DNA of 64,000 nt from Flavobacteriales bacterium (GCA_013360395.1 JABWBQ010000012.1:1-64000); one strand, 5' to 3'; shown: positions 16,648 to 28,917, counted from the stretch's first letter. Translations and numbers: made by a program. Notes: generated from the letters alone by a model not told the origin.

Positions 16648-17040
16648 ATGACGCACAACGAAGTATCAGGCAAGGTCATCAGGGCGGCCATTGCCGTCCA
16701 TCGGGAGTTGGGTCCCGGTCTTCTGGAGAGCGTGTATCAAGTCTGCTTGATGGCCGAATTGAAGAGCATGGGCTTGCACGTGGAAGAACAAGTCGCGGTT
16801 CCCATTGTGTACCGTGGGGAACGGTTGGCGAACAGCCTTCGGATCGATCTGCTCGTGGAGGACCGGGTCGTCGTGGGGATCAAGGCCGTCGAGGATCTTC
16901 ATCCCATTCATATGGCCCAACAGCTGACCTATCTGAGACTGACCAAAAAGAAGCTCGGCTTGCTCATCAACTTCAACACGACCAAGCTCGTTGACGGGAT
17001 CGAGCGTGTCATGAACGGATACTTGGATGAAGGGGAGTAA
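16648..17040 (+). CDS. GxxExxY protein (PD-(D/E)XK nuclease-like)
   Basis: 130 residues from ATG 16648 (preceded by AGGAGGGG; an upstream in-frame GTG at 16609 would translate the repeat). The name motif is GLLESVY (Gly24, Glu27, Tyr30 in HRELGPGLLESVY), followed by LRIDLLVEDRVVVGIKAVE and QQLTYLRLTKKKLGLLINFN, which identify the PDDEXK_3 / GxxExxY family. In relatives the central motif reads (V)E(L)K; here the acid is Gly77 (codon GGG at 16876-16878) before Lys79, so nuclease activity is doubtful. The gene lies between the two metH genes and is flanked by a repeat family. The function of the family is not established. Confidence 0.88.
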   Translation: MTHNEVSGKVIRAAIAVHRELGPGLLESVYQVCLMAELKSMGLHVEEQVAVPIVYRGERLANSLRIDLLVEDRVVVGIKAVEDLHPIHMAQQLTYLRLTKKKLGLLINFNTTKLVDGIERVMNGYLDEGE

Positions 17041-17050
17041 TGCGAAATAC

Positions 17051-17075
17051 TTCACCACAGAGGCACAGAGGACAC
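17051..17075 (+). repeat. Second direct copy of the CACAGAGG repeat
   Basis: TTCACCACAGAGGCACAGAG followed by GACAC, ten bases after the GxxExxY stop, in the same orientation as the left copy but diverging after 20 bases. Confidence 0.85.
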
Positions 17076-17090
17076 GAAGTGAGTCCAGTT

Positions 17091-17230
17091 GCATTTCTCT
17101 GTGCCCTCTGTGTCTCTGTGGTGAGCCCCGCCATCCCGTCGTCGCATTTCTCTGTGCCCTCTGTGCCTCTGTGGTGAGCCCCGCCATCCCGTCGTCGCAT
17201 TTCTCTGTGCCCTCTGTGCCTCTGTGGTGA
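17091..17230 (-). repeat. Three tandem inverted copies of the repeat, 53-base period
   Basis: Units start at 17091, 17144 and 17197. Each has a 34-base repeat (GCATTTCTCTGTGCCCTCTG then TG(T/C)CTCTGTGGTGA); the first two are followed by an identical 19-base spacer (GCCCCGCCATCCCGTCGTC). The only difference between units is T/C at the 23rd base. The array ends 13 bases before the ATG of the second metH gene. Confidence 0.92.
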
Positions 17231-17243
17231 ACCCGCATTTCCA

Positions 17244-19925
<2,682 letters not shown>

Positions 19926-19958
19926 ACCTTCCGCCGGGCAATTGCGTATGCAGGCCCC

Positions 19959-21185
19959 GTGCGACGCATACGCCTTCCGTCCGTCCTGGTCTGTTGCCTG
20001 GCCATAGCCGGGGTACAGGGCCAGGATGCCGTCCGCCTGACCCAGGAGAACGGCGACTGCACGGGGGCCATCCCCATCGCCGACTCCGTGTTCCACCAAC
20101 CGGCGGCGGTGCGCGGCTTCGGCAACAAGCTGGAGATCAAGGAGAACCCGGTGGACCACTTGCAGTGGTTCGAGCGGGAGCACCACACCACGTGGTACAA
20201 GTTCCGCAGCCCGGCCACCACCACGCTCACCTTCGACATCATCCCCGACGATCCGGCGGACGACATCGATTTCCTGCTCTTCGAGGGTGCCATTCCGGGC
20301 ATCTGCGAGAAGATCCCCGACCGGCAGGTGCAGCCCGTGCGTTCGAACATCTCCCGGAACGATCCGGCGTTGGGCAGCCGATGCGGTCTCAGCAGGGAGG
20401 CCACGGAGGATTATGTGCGTTCCGGGGTGGGGGCCAGCTACAGCAGGGCCATCGAGGTGAAGGAGGGCGACCTGTTCTACCTGGTGATCGACTATCAGGA
20501 CCGTCCCCTGGCCGGCTACACCATCCACTTCCACTATGACCCGCCGCCCAAGCCGGTGGAGGAGGAGACGGTGGAGCAGCAGCAGCTGGTGATCAACATC
20601 ACCGACGCGCGCAGCCGTGAACCGGTGGAGGCCAACGTCACCATCGACGGCATGGTGTTCGACAAGGTGGTGGAGGCCAAGGGCAGCAGCACCTACACCT
20701 ATCGGATGGACATGTACCGCAACCTGAAGATCGGTTGCGTGCGGGAGGGATACATGTTCACCTCCGTGAAGGTGAAGGGAAGCATGGAACCCACGGTCAC
20801 CGTGGACCTGAAGCTCACGCCCATCGCAGCAGGCGAGCACGTGGTGCTGGAGGACATCCGATTCGTGGGCAACGAGGACAAGGTGCTGCGCCAGAGCGAG
20901 GCGAGCCTGCTCCTCTTGCTCCGGTTCATGCAGGCCAACCCCCGCGTCCGCATCGAGGTGGAGGGTCACGTGAACGGACCGACCTTCAAGAACAAGAAGG
21001 AGTTCATCGACCTGAGCACCTCCAGGGCCCGGGCCGTGTACGATTTCCTCCTGGTCAATGATGTGGAGCCCGAGCGCATCAGCTACGTGGGCCTGGGCAA
21101 CTCGCGGATGCTGTTCCCCGAGCCCAAGAACAAGGAGCAGAGCGAGGCCAACCGCCGGGTGGAGGTGAAGGTGATGAGCAACTGA
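19959..21185 (+). CDS. OmpA-family outer-membrane protein
   Basis: 408 residues from GTG 19959. Signal peptide ends near GVQGQ. Residues about 30-190 resemble a pre-peptidase-like beta-sandwich (WYKFRSPATTTLTFDIIP, DDIDFLLFEG), 205-290 a carboxypeptidase-regulatory-like beta domain, and 300-408 an OmpA peptidoglycan-binding domain (NPRVRIEVEGHVNG, LSTSRARAVYDFLL, NRRVEVKV). It is probably an envelope protein anchored to peptidoglycan. It lies 33 bases after metH and might be cotranscribed, but no functional link is evident. Confidence 0.82.
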   Translation: MRRIRLPSVLVCCLAIAGVQGQDAVRLTQENGDCTGAIPIADSVFHQPAAVRGFGNKLEIKENPVDHLQWFEREHHTTWYKFRSPATTTLTFDIIPDDPADDIDFLLFEGAIPGICEKIPDRQVQPVRSNISRNDPALGSRCGLSREATEDYVRSGVGASYSRAIEVKEGDLFYLVIDYQDRPLAGYTIHFHYDPPPKPVEEETVEQQQLVINITDARSREPVEANVTIDGMVFDKVVEAKGSSTYTYRMDMYRNLKIGCVREGYMFTSVKVKGSMEPTVTVDLKLTPIAAGEHVVLEDIRFVGNEDKVLRQSEASLLLLLRFMQANPRVRIEVEGHVNGPTFKNKKEFIDLSTSRARAVYDFLLVNDVEPERISYVGLGNSRMLFPEPKNKEQSEANRRVEVKVMSN

Positions 21186-21251
21186 GGTCCGCCGTCCGAA
21201 CCCGCCCATCACCGTTCATCCGTTCCGCCGCTCCGGGCCCGACGTCCCGGG

Positions 21252-21259
21252 TATTTTTG
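21252..21259 (+). promoter_or_regulatory. -7 box TATTTTTG
   Basis: Exact TAnnTTTG match, 40 bases before the ATG of the TolC-like gene. Confidence 0.5.
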
Positions 21260-21299
21260 CCCGTACCGCCCCCTGTTCCGATGCTGGTGGGCGGCGGAC

Positions 21300-22715
21300 A
21301 TGCGCTCCATCGCCCCACTGTTGCTGCTGATCGCGCCGCTGGCGCACGCCCAGACCGCCTGGACCCTCGCGCAGTGCGTGCAGCGCGCCGAGGAACGGAA
21401 CCTCACCCTGCGCAGCGCCGGGTTGGACACCGAGCTGGCCGACCGTACGCGGGAACAATCCTTCTGGAGCTTCTTTCCCGACCTGAACGGCGGGGCCACG
21501 CACGGCTACAACTACGGCCGGGTGATCGACCGGTTCACCAACACCTTCGCCACGGACCGTGTGCGGACCAACAACTTCTACCTCAGCAGCGACCTCACGG
21601 TGTTCAACGGGCTGCGGTTGCACAACGAGCGGAGGCGTGCCGGCCTCGACCTGGAGGCTGCGCGGGAGGGGGGCAACGCGGTGCGGAACGATGTGCGCGC
21701 CACCGTGGCCCGGCAGTTCGTCGAGGTGCTGAGCGCCGAGGAACGCATCCGGGCCGGCGAGGCCCAGCTGGCCAGCGCCACGGCCCAGGTCGAACGCATG
21801 CAGACCCTGGTGGAGGCGGGGCGCAACGCGCTGTCCGAGCTGATCAACCTGCGTTCGCAGCAGGCCCAGCAGGAATACGCCCTCGTGGACCTGCGCAACC
21901 GGCGCGACCAGTCGCTGTTGCTCCTGGCGCAGACCCTGCAGCTCACGGCCGAAGAGCTGTCCACCTTCACGATCGCCGCCCCGGCCCTTGCCGCCATGAA
22001 CATCGCCGAACCCACCGCCGACGTGGAGCATGTGCTCACCACCGTGCTGGCCCAGGACCCCCTGTACAAACAGGCCGAGCTGCGCGCCGCCAGCGCCGAC
22101 CGTGGCGTGGCCATCGCACGGTCCGGCAGCTATCCGGTGATCAGCTTCAACGCCTCGGCCGGCACGGGTTATTCGGGCCGCAACCTCGAATCCATCGGCG
22201 ACCCCATCGTCGGTCCGCCGCTGCAGATCGGCTACACGGCCGGCAACGAGGCCGTCTACGCCCCGAACGTGGACTACGAGACCCGCGTGCGCCCCTTCGG
22301 CAAGCAGCTGGACGACAACCTGAACGAATCGCTCGGGCTCACCCTTTCGGTGCCCATCTTCAACAACCGCCGCACCGAGCTGGCGGTGAGCCAGGCCCGC
22401 ATCCAGCAGGAAAAGGCCGAACTGGAGCTGGTGAACGTGCGCGACCGGCGCCGCCGCGATGTGCAGGATGCCATCCTGGCCCAGCGTGCCGCGTATCAGC
22501 AACACCAGGCCGCCGAGCGTTCCGTGGAAGCCGCCGCCGAGAACCTGCGGCTCACCGAGGCCCGGTACGAGCAGGGTGCCGCCAACGCCCTGGAACTGAA
22601 CACCGCGCGCAACGACCTGCAGCGCGCCACGGCCGACCGGATCACGGCCCGGTACAGCTATGTGCTGGCGGCGATGCTGCTGGACATCCTGCAGGGCATT
22701 CCCCTTGCGCATTGA
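21300..22715 (+). CDS. TolC-family outer-membrane efflux protein
   Basis: 471 residues, signal peptide to about AHAQT. The two long helical repeats of the outer membrane efflux protein family are visible (AQCVQRAEERNLTLRSAGLD; LTEARYEQGAANALELNTAR), with barrel-like segments near residues 60-110 and 270-340. It would form the outer-membrane channel of a tripartite exporter or type I system. No inner-membrane or adaptor partner is in the window. TsaB follows three bases after its stop. Confidence 0.87.
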   Translation: MRSIAPLLLLIAPLAHAQTAWTLAQCVQRAEERNLTLRSAGLDTELADRTREQSFWSFFPDLNGGATHGYNYGRVIDRFTNTFATDRVRTNNFYLSSDLTVFNGLRLHNERRRAGLDLEAAREGGNAVRNDVRATVARQFVEVLSAEERIRAGEAQLASATAQVERMQTLVEAGRNALSELINLRSQQAQQEYALVDLRNRRDQSLLLLAQTLQLTAEELSTFTIAAPALAAMNIAEPTADVEHVLTTVLAQDPLYKQAELRAASADRGVAIARSGSYPVISFNASAGTGYSGRNLESIGDPIVGPPLQIGYTAGNEAVYAPNVDYETRVRPFGKQLDDNLNESLGLTLSVPIFNNRRTELAVSQARIQQEKAELELVNVRDRRRRDVQDAILAQRAAYQQHQAAERSVEAAAENLRLTEARYEQGAANALELNTARNDLQRATADRITARYSYVLAAMLLDILQGIPLAH

Positions 22716-22718
22716 GCC

Positions 22719-23393
22719 ATGGCGGCGATCCTGGCCATTGAGACCGCTACCCACCTGTGCTCGGTGGCGGTGGGCCGTGAGGGGTCGCTGCTGGCCGAGC
22801 GCAACGAGGAGGGCGAGGGTTTCGTTCACGCGGAGAAGCTGCATGTGCTGGTCGCGGCGACCATGGCCGGGGCGGGCCTGCGTTTCGCCGACCTGGGCGC
22901 GGTGGCCGTCGGCATCGGCCCCGGCAGCTACACCGGCCTGCGCATCGGGCTCAGCGCCGCCAAGGGCTTTGCGCACGCCCTGGGCATCCCCCTGCTGGGC
23001 GTGGGCACCCTGGACATCCTGAACGCAGCCCTGCCCGGGGCCGATCCGCACCTGGTGCGCCGGCCCATGGTGGACGCACGCCGGATGGAGGTCTTCACCG
23101 CCGCGTTCACCGCCGCCGGGCGGCCCCTGGACAGCCCCGGTCCGCTGGTGCTGGATGAGGCGTGGGCCCGGGGCCCGGGCGATGGGTCCGTGGTGTTCGG
23201 CGATGGTGCCGACAAGGCTGCCGCACTTTGGGCCATGGCGCCGGGCATCGTGCATGTGCCGGGTGTCAGGCCCTGGGCCAGGGCCCTGCTCGGCCTGGCG
23301 GAGGTGCGTTCACGCAACGGCGTGGTGGACGACCTGGCCTATCTGGTGCCGCTGTACGGCAAGGAGGCGGCTGTGACCCGCCCGCGGTCCTGA
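22719..23393 (+). CDS. tsaB: tRNA N6-threonylcarbamoyladenosine biosynthesis protein TsaB
   Basis: 224 residues. The N-terminal ASKHA-fold signature is clear: MAAILAIETATHLCSVAVG and VGIGPGSYTGLRIGLSAAKG. TsaB pairs with TsaD (not in window) and TsaE to make the t6A modification of tRNAs decoding ANN codons. Starts three bases after the TolC-like gene. Confidence 0.93.
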   Translation: MAAILAIETATHLCSVAVGREGSLLAERNEEGEGFVHAEKLHVLVAATMAGAGLRFADLGAVAVGIGPGSYTGLRIGLSAAKGFAHALGIPLLGVGTLDILNAALPGADPHLVRRPMVDARRMEVFTAAFTAAGRPLDSPGPLVLDEAWARGPGDGSVVFGDGADKAAALWAMAPGIVHVPGVRPWARALLGLAEVRSRNGVVDDLAYLVPLYGKEAAVTRPRS

Positions 23394-23397
23394 GCGC

Positions 23398-23904
23398 TCA
23401 CAGCCCGGCCAGGATCACCAACAGGGCCGCCGGGTCGATCGCGCCCTCCAGCACCAGGAGGGCGTCTCCTTTGCGTGCGAAGGCACCCTCGGCCAGGTAC
23501 ACCACGTTGCCCTCGACCAGGAAGGCGGCCTCCGCCTTGGTGCAGAAGGCCCCTTCGCTGCGGAACACGGCCGGACCTTCGGCGACCAGCGCGCAGCTGC
23601 CGCGGGTGCACAGGGCACCGCTGGCGTGTGCGATCCCCTGGCCGTCCAGCACGTAGGCACAGTCGCCGCGCGACCACAGGCCATCGGCGCTGCGGAACAC
23701 CCGGTCGCCTTCGATCAGGTACAGGCACGGGCCCCGCGTGCCGAACGGACCGCTGGCGGCGTGGATCGCACCGCCCTCCACCACGAAGGCCGCATCGCCC
23801 GGGCGGGCCAACGGCCCGTAGGCCCAGCGCACCAGCACCTGCTGGGCGTTCACGCAGGCCGCGCTCGCCAGGGCCAGGAAGGTGGGCAGCAGAGCGTATC
23901 TCAT
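23398..23904 (-). CDS. Secreted protein of six 22-residue repeats, unrecognised family
   Basis: 168 residues with a signal peptide (to about NAQQ). Residues 30-161 are six consecutive units of exactly 22 residues, for example GPFGTRGPCLYLIEGDRVFR and DGLWSRGDCAYVLDGQGIAH. The consensus is roughly G-x-[LF]-x-[TR]-[RK]-G-[DS]-[CA]-[AL]-[FYL]-[VL]-[VL]-[ED]-G-x-x-[VI]-[FHY]-x-[AS]-x, suggesting two short strands per unit with turns at the glycines, in other words a solenoid or propeller. Cysteines recur at the same repeat positions. I do not recognise the family. ATG 23904 overlaps the upstream stop (ATGA). Confidence 0.75.
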   Translation of the reverse strand: MRYALLPTFLALASAACVNAQQVLVRWAYGPLARPGDAAFVVEGGAIHAASGPFGTRGPCLYLIEGDRVFRSADGLWSRGDCAYVLDGQGIAHASGALCTRGSCALVAEGPAVFRSEGAFCTKAEAAFLVEGNVVYLAEGAFARKGDALLVLEGAIDPAALLVILAGL

Positions 23905-24797
23905 CGGCGTTCGGTGCGGTAGCGCACCACCTGGATCCGACCCGTGGCCACGTCCTTGCTGAGCCGCGCCTTCAGGAACATGGTCCCTTCCTCGTACAGC
24001 AGCTCCTCGTGCCGCACCAGGCGGTCGTCCTGGTACAGTTCCGTGGCCAGGAGGTTGCCGACGGTGTCGTACCGGTAGGTCTCCCTGACGTGCTGCGGCC
24101 CGCGCAGGTCGGGCTTTTCGGTGCGCTCGGCCAGCCGCCCCTTCTCGTCGTAGCGGAACTCCACCCGCGAACGCCTGCCGCTCATCAGGTAGAGGTCCTC
24201 GATGCTGCGCAGGTAGCCCCAGCGGTCGTAAGCGTGCCGCTGTTCCCGGTAAGGCAGGTCCAGGTCGTTGCGGTACACGCGCACCCAGGCCGTGTCGCTT
24301 TCCTTGCGGTATCCGAACCGTTCCTGGCCGATCACCGTGCGCTCGCCCGGCCGGAAGTGGTAGCGGTCCGGCCCGAGGTTCGCCACCCGCACGTAGGTCT
24401 CACCCACCGCCCTTCCGGTGCTGTCGTAGGCGGTTTCCAACAGGTAGTGCCCGGCGATGTCGGTGCGCAGTTGCGACAGGGGCCGGCCCAGACTGTCGTG
24501 CTCCCAGATCACCGAGGTGGTGTCCGTTCCGCTGCCGGGGCGGCCGCGCGAGGTGTTGGCGTACACCATCCGCCCGGCCGGGTCGAACCGGTACAACACG
24601 CGTTCGGGCAGATCGTACATCGGCTTGCCCTCGACCTTCACCGCGGTGGTGCCGATGATGGCCGCCACGGCGTTGCGCCGCATGAAGGCCGTGTCCCACG
24701 ATGGATGGTCGGGCTTCTTTTCCGAAGGCAGGATGCGCAGCACTTGGGCGGGCAGTACGCCGGGGACAAGGGCCAGGAGCAGGGCGACGGTCCTCAT
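23901..24797 (-). CDS. Secreted YD-repeat-like hypothetical protein
   Basis: 298 residues from ATG 24797, overlapping the upstream stop (ATGA). Signal peptide to about VLPAQ. The body contains units of the type [46 protein letters not shown] and [15 protein letters not shown], similar to RHS/YD wrapping repeats but without the rest of an RHS toxin. Probably a periplasmic or surface protein; function unknown. Its tight coupling to the 22-residue repeat protein suggests they act together. Confidence 0.72.
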   Translation of the reverse strand: MRTVALLLALVPGVLPAQVLRILPSEKKPDHPSWDTAFMRRNAVAAIIGTTAVKVEGKPMYDLPERVLYRFDPAGRMVYANTSRGRPGSGTDTTSVIWEHDSLGRPLSQLRTDIAGHYLLETAYDSTGRAVGETYVRVANLGPDRYHFRPGERTVIGQERFGYRKESDTAWVRVYRNDLDLPYREQRHAYDRWGYLRSIEDLYLMSGRRSRVEFRYDEKGRLAERTEKPDLRGPQHVRETYRYDTVGNLLATELYQDDRLVRHEELLYEEGTMFLKARLSKDVATGRIQVVRYRTERR

Positions 24798-26914
24798 GGC
24801 ATTTGGCGCAGCGCTTCCTCCACCGTGGCCACGGGCATGCGGCAGGTCTTGTCCAGGCACACGTGGATCATGGAGGCGCCGGATTTCAGTTTGCCCTCCA
24901 GCAGCGGCAGGGTGGAGCCCGCCACGGTGCCCAGGAAGACCGCGTTGGGCAGGAAGTGGCCGCCGAAGCCGGCACGCAGGGCGATGGCTTCCGGGCCGGT
25001 GATGGCGATCTCGTGGAAGGGGAAGACGTGCGCCTGCATCAGCATGGCCCAGTTGCTGTAGCCGCCCGGGTAGCTGTCCATCTGTCCCTTCACGTTCTGC
25101 AGCATCTGCTCGGCCATGGCCAGGTAGCGCGGCCGGTCCAGCAGGTGGCCCAGCAGGAAGAGCCCCTTGGCCATGCTGCTGTTGGACGCCGGCACCACGT
25201 TGTCGTTGATCTCCTTGCGGCGGGCCACCAGGGGCGGGTCGAGGTCGCTGGTGAAGTGGAACATGGCGCTGGTGCTGTCGTGGAAATGGGCGATGGCATA
25301 CTCGGCCAGCTTCTCCGCCTCGCGCACGTATGCCTCGTCGAAGGTGACGCCATACAGGGCCAGCAGCGCCTCGATGGTGAAGCAATGATCCTCCAGGTAG
25401 CCGTTGATGGTGGCCCTGCCGTTCTTCCAGCTGTGCCAGAGCCCGCCGTCGGGGCGCCTGCACGAGCCGAGCAGCAGGGCCATGGTGCGCTTGGCCTGCT
25501 CCAGGTAGGCCGCTTCGCCGAACGCTTCGTAGGCATCGGCGTAGGCCTGCACGGCGAGGGCGTTCCAGCTCACCAACGCCTTGTCGTCCAAGCCGGGCCT
25601 TGGTCGCCCGGCGCGTGCCTCCAGCAGCCGCGCGTTGATGCGGTCGATGCGGGTGCGCAGCGTGGCAGGGTCCATGCCGTTGCGCTTGGCGAAGGTGGCA
25701 TCGTCCACCGGCCGCAGCAGGATGTTGCGCCCATGCTCCCAGAGGCCCTCCCCGCCCACGCCGTAATACTTCAGGGCCAGTTCGAGGTCATCGCCCAGCG
25801 CGGCACGAAGCTCCGCCTCGGTCCACACGTAGAAACGCCCCTCTTCGCCCTCGCTGTCGGCGTCGAGCGCACTGAAGAAGGCGCCTTCGGGGGAGCGCAG
25901 CTCGCGTTCCAAGAAGGCCAACGTGCGTTCCACCACGCGCCGGTGCCCGGGGTCCCCGTAGGCTTTCCAGGCCTGGCAGTAGAGGCTGACGAGCTGCACG
26001 TTGTCGTACAGCATCTTCTCGAAGTGGGGCACCTTCCAGAGCACGTCGGTGCTGTACCGTGCGAAACCGCCGCCCACCTGGTCGAAGATGCCGCCGCGCG
26101 CCATGCGGTCCAGCGTGAGCTTCACGTACGCCCCGAGGGTCGTGTCGCCGGTGAGCCGGGCCTGCCGCAGCAGGAACAGGAGGTTGTTGGGCATGGGGAA
26201 CTTGGGCGCACCGTCGGTGCCGCCGTGTTCCCGGTCGAACTGCCGCTCCCACACCGCCACGTAGTGGTCCAGCTCCTTGCGGGTGAAGGGCGCGGGGTCC
26301 TCGTTGAGCACCACCAGGTCCAGTTCGGCGATCCCCTGCTGCAGGCGTTCGGCGTAGCCGCGCACGCGGTCGGGTTCCTGGGCCCAGGTGGTGGCCAGGT
26401 CCTGAAGCAGCTGCCGCCATTGGCCCGGCGGGAAGTAGGTGCCGCCGTACACCGGCCGGCCGTCGGGCAGCGTGAAGCAGTTGAGGGGCCAGCCGCCGCG
26501 GCCGGTCATCAATTGCACGGCGCCCATGTACACCTGGTCCACGTCGGGGCGTTCCTCGCGGTCCACCTTGACACAGACGAAGTGGCGGTTCATGAGCGCC
26601 GCGATGCTGTCGTCCTCGAAGCTCTCACGCTCCATCACGTGGCACCAGTGGCAGCTGCTGTAGCCCACGCTGACGAGCATGAGCTTGTTGCCGGCGCGTG
26701 CCGCATCCAGGGCCTCCTGCCCCCAGGGATACCAATCCACCGGGTTGTGCGCGTGCTGCAGGAGGTAGGGGCTTGTTTCGTGGATCAGCCGGTTGGCAGG
26801 GCGGTGCGCGGTGCTGTCGTCCATGGTTGCGGTGCGCCCGCTGCCTGGGTCACCACATCCCCCGGCGGACAGCAGCAGCGCTGCGCAGCAGGGGAGCAGG
26901 GACCGCCGGGACAC
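24794..26914 (-). CDS. Thioredoxin-domain protein of the YyaL / DUF255 (SSP411) family, probable lipoprotein
   Basis: About 706 residues from GTG 26914, chosen because it gives a lipoprotein signal ([18 protein letters not shown]). ATG 26824 ([20 protein letters not shown]) gives the cytosolic-length family protein, and ATG 27001 overlaps the upstream stop, so the start is uncertain. The N-terminal thioredoxin-like domain has [18 protein letters not shown], then comes an (alpha/alpha)6 barrel-like region with [22 protein letters not shown] and [10 protein letters not shown]. The C-terminus has a second CxxxxC ([11 protein letters not shown]). Biological role of the family is poorly known. Confidence 0.85.
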   Translation of the reverse strand: MSRRSLLPCCAALLLSAGGCGDPGSGRTATMDDSTAHRPANRLIHETSPYLLQHAHNPVDWYPWGQEALDAARAGNKLMLVSVGYSSCHWCHVMERESFEDDSIAALMNRHFVCVKVDREERPDVDQVYMGAVQLMTGRGGWPLNCFTLPDGRPVYGGTYFPPGQWRQLLQDLATTWAQEPDRVRGYAERLQQGIAELDLVVLNEDPAPFTRKELDHYVAVWERQFDREHGGTDGAPKFPMPNNLLFLLRQARLTGDTTLGAYVKLTLDRMARGGIFDQVGGGFARYSTDVLWKVPHFEKMLYDNVQLVSLYCQAWKAYGDPGHRRVVERTLAFLERELRSPEGAFFSALDADSEGEEGRFYVWTEAELRAALGDDLELALKYYGVGGEGLWEHGRNILLRPVDDATFAKRNGMDPATLRTRIDRINARLLEARAGRPRPGLDDKALVSWNALAVQAYADAYEAFGEAAYLEQAKRTMALLLGSCRRPDGGLWHSWKNGRATINGYLEDHCFTIEALLALYGVTFDEAYVREAEKLAEYAIAHFHDSTSAMFHFTSDLDPPLVARRKEINDNVVPASNSSMAKGLFLLGHLLDRPRYLAMAEQMLQNVKGQMDSYPGGYSNWAMLMQAHVFPFHEIAITGPEAIALRAGFGGHFLPNAVFLGTVAGSTLPLLEGKLKSGASMIHVCLDKTCRMPVATVEEALRQMP

Positions 26915-26997
26915 GGGGTCAAAGAAAGGCCCGTGGTACGGCGACCGGGTGCGACCGTCCCCGCAGGTCGTCAACGATCGGGCGTGCGCAGCGGCGG

Positions 26998-27468
26998 TCA
27001 TTCCCGCAGGGGGGCCTCCAGGCGGAAGGGGATTCGCCGGCCCACCCAGCCGGCACGCACATGCACGGTGCCCTCGGCGCGCAGCACCGGCGTGCGGCCC
27101 AGCAGCATGCCCAGGCCCGTGGCCAGCAGCGGGCCGCCCTCCAGGCGGGCATGCAGGGGCACCCGGACCACGGAGGTGGCCCGCGCGGGCACCGTGAGCG
27201 GGGTGTCCAGTACGGCGGTGCCGACGCGCGTGCCGTCCAGGAAGAGTTCCAGGTCCGGGTCGCGCAGGCGGATGCGGTAGCCGTTGGGGTTGTTCACCCG
27301 CACCTCGGCCCGCACCGCCAGGCCACGCGCGTCGAGGCCCGTCAGCCGCAGGGCCTCCACGCCTTCCACGGTCACCTCGCGGTAGCTGAGGCAGCCGGCG
27401 AGCAGCACGCACAGCCCGAGGGCCGGCAGCGCGGCCACCATGCGAAGCGGGTGGGGCAGCGGGCTCAC
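26998..27468 (-). CDS. LEA14-type lipoprotein (water-stress WHy-like domain)
   Basis: 156 residues from GTG 27468, whose GTGA overlaps the stop of the M20 gene; ATG 27441 is the alternative. Lipobox VLLAGC, then one LEA type 2 domain ([52 protein letters not shown]). Such proteins are small beta-sandwich lipoproteins of unknown exact role, often linked to desiccation. Confidence 0.75.
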   Translation of the reverse strand: MSPLPHPLRMVAALPALGLCVLLAGCLSYREVTVEGVEALRLTGLDARGLAVRAEVRVNNPNGYRIRLRDPDLELFLDGTRVGTAVLDTPLTVPARATSVVRVPLHARLEGGPLLATGLGMLLGRTPVLRAEGTVHVRAGWVGRRIPFRLEAPLRE

Positions 27469-28844
27469 GCCTTGCCGTTCATCAAGGCGGCGTAGTGGTG
27501 GAAGAACCGCGGGATGGTGCGGATGCCCATCATGTAGTTGAACACGCCGTAGTGCTCGTCGGGGCTGTGGATCTTGTCCGAGTCCAGCCCGAAGCCGAAC
27601 AGCACGGTTTTGAGCCCCAGCTCGGCCTCGAACAGGGCCACGATGGGGATGCTGCCTCCCCCGCGCGTGGGGATGGGCCGCTTGCCGAAGGTCTCCTCCA
27701 TGGCCATGCTCGCGGCGCGGTAGGCCTCCGAGGTGATGGGCGTCACCACCGCCTCGCCCCCGTGGTGGGGCCGCACCACCACCGTCACCCCGGGCGGGGC
27801 CATGCGCACGAAGTGCTCTTGGAACAGCCGGGTGATGTCGGCGCTCCGCTGATCGGGCACCAGGCGCATGCTGATCTTGGCGTAGGCCTTGGAGGGCAGC
27901 ACGGTCTTGGCCCCTTCGCCGATGTAGCCACCCCAGATGCCATTGACGTCCAGGGTGGGGCGGATGCTGCTGCGCTCGGGGGTGCTGTACCCCTTCTCCC
28001 CGTGCACGGCACCGATGGTCAGGTCGCGCATATAGGCCGCCTCGTCGAAGGGCGCTTCGGCCAGGGCCTGGCGTTCCGCGGCGCTCAGTTCGCGCACGGC
28101 GTCGTAGAAGCCGGGTATGGTGATGCGGCGGTCGGCGTCGTGCAGGCCGGCGATCATCTCGCACAGGGCGTTGATGGGGTTGGTCACCGCGCCCCCATAG
28201 ACCCCGCTGTGCAGGTCGCGGTCCGGGCCGGTGACCTCCACCTCCAGGTAGCTCAGTCCGCGCAGGCCGGTGTTGATGCTGGGCACGTCGTTGGCGAGCA
28301 TGGCCGTGTCGCTGATCAGCACCACATCGGCCCGCAGCCGCTCCTTGTTGGCCCGCACGAAGGGCCCTAGGTTCACGCTGCCCACCTCCTCCTCACCCTC
28401 GATCATGAACTTCACGTTGCAGGGCAACCCGCCGTGGTGCAGCATGGCCTCCACCGCCTTCACGTGCATGTAGAACTGGCCCTTGTCGTCGGCGCTGCCG
28501 CGCGCGTAAATGCGGCCGTCCCGCACCACCGGCTCGAAGGGCGGGGAGGTCCACAGCTCCAGCGGGTCGGCCGGCTGCACGTCATAGTGCCCGTACACCA
28601 GCACGGTGGGCTTCGCCGGGTCCACGATCTTCTCGCCGTACACGATGGGGTGGCCCGCCGTGGCGATCACCTCCACGGCGTCGAGGCCGGCCTCGGTGAG
28701 CCGTTGCCCCACGGCCCCGGCACAGCGTTGCACATCGGCCTTGTACCTAGGGTCCGCGCTCACGCTGGGGATCCGCAGCAGGTCCATCAGCTCGGCCAGG
28801 TAGCGCTCCTGGGCCGCCTGGATATGGTCGTCAAGTACAGTCAC
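27465..28844 (-). CDS. M20 family metallo-dipeptidase
   Basis: 459 residues from GTG 28844. The metal site is clear: [13 protein letters not shown] (His and first Asp), [14 protein letters not shown] (bridging Asp), IEGEEEVGS (catalytic Glu and metal ligand) and [14 protein letters not shown] near the end (His). The dimerisation (lid) domain lies between about residues 190 and 320 and carries [13 protein letters not shown]. It likely cleaves dipeptides in the cytosol. First gene of the minus-strand run down to 23398. Confidence 0.92.
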   Translation of the reverse strand: MTVLDDHIQAAQERYLAELMDLLRIPSVSADPRYKADVQRCAGAVGQRLTEAGLDAVEVIATAGHPIVYGEKIVDPAKPTVLVYGHYDVQPADPLELWTSPPFEPVVRDGRIYARGSADDKGQFYMHVKAVEAMLHHGGLPCNVKFMIEGEEEVGSVNLGPFVRANKERLRADVVLISDTAMLANDVPSINTGLRGLSYLEVEVTGPDRDLHSGVYGGAVTNPINALCEMIAGLHDADRRITIPGFYDAVRELSAAERQALAEAPFDEAAYMRDLTIGAVHGEKGYSTPERSSIRPTLDVNGIWGGYIGEGAKTVLPSKAYAKISMRLVPDQRSADITRLFQEHFVRMAPPGVTVVVRPHHGGEAVVTPITSEAYRAASMAMEETFGKRPIPTRGGGSIPIVALFEAELGLKTVLFGFGLDSDKIHSPDEHYGVFNYMMGIRTIPRFFHHYAALMNGKA

Positions 28845-28864
28845 GATATCTCGGTATATTGTTG

Positions 28865-28917
28865 ACCAAGTGCTTCTTCTTGAGGAACTTGGTCGTGTGG
28901 ATCCGACCCGAAAGATA
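28865..28917 (-). promoter_or_regulatory. Candidate promoter and leader hairpin of the dipeptidase operon
   Basis: On the minus strand TATCTTTC (28910-28917) resembles the -7 box. The leader then contains ACCAAGT...ACTTGGT (28865-28871 with 28887-28893), a seven-base-pair stem around a 15-base loop. The rest of the 174-base divergent region up to 29018 shows nothing recognisable. Confidence 0.35.

Noticed and set aside
17091-17230. Possible CRISPR array
   Set aside because: Repeat of 34 bases with 19-base spacers, but the spacers are identical and only three units exist; it is a tandem repeat.
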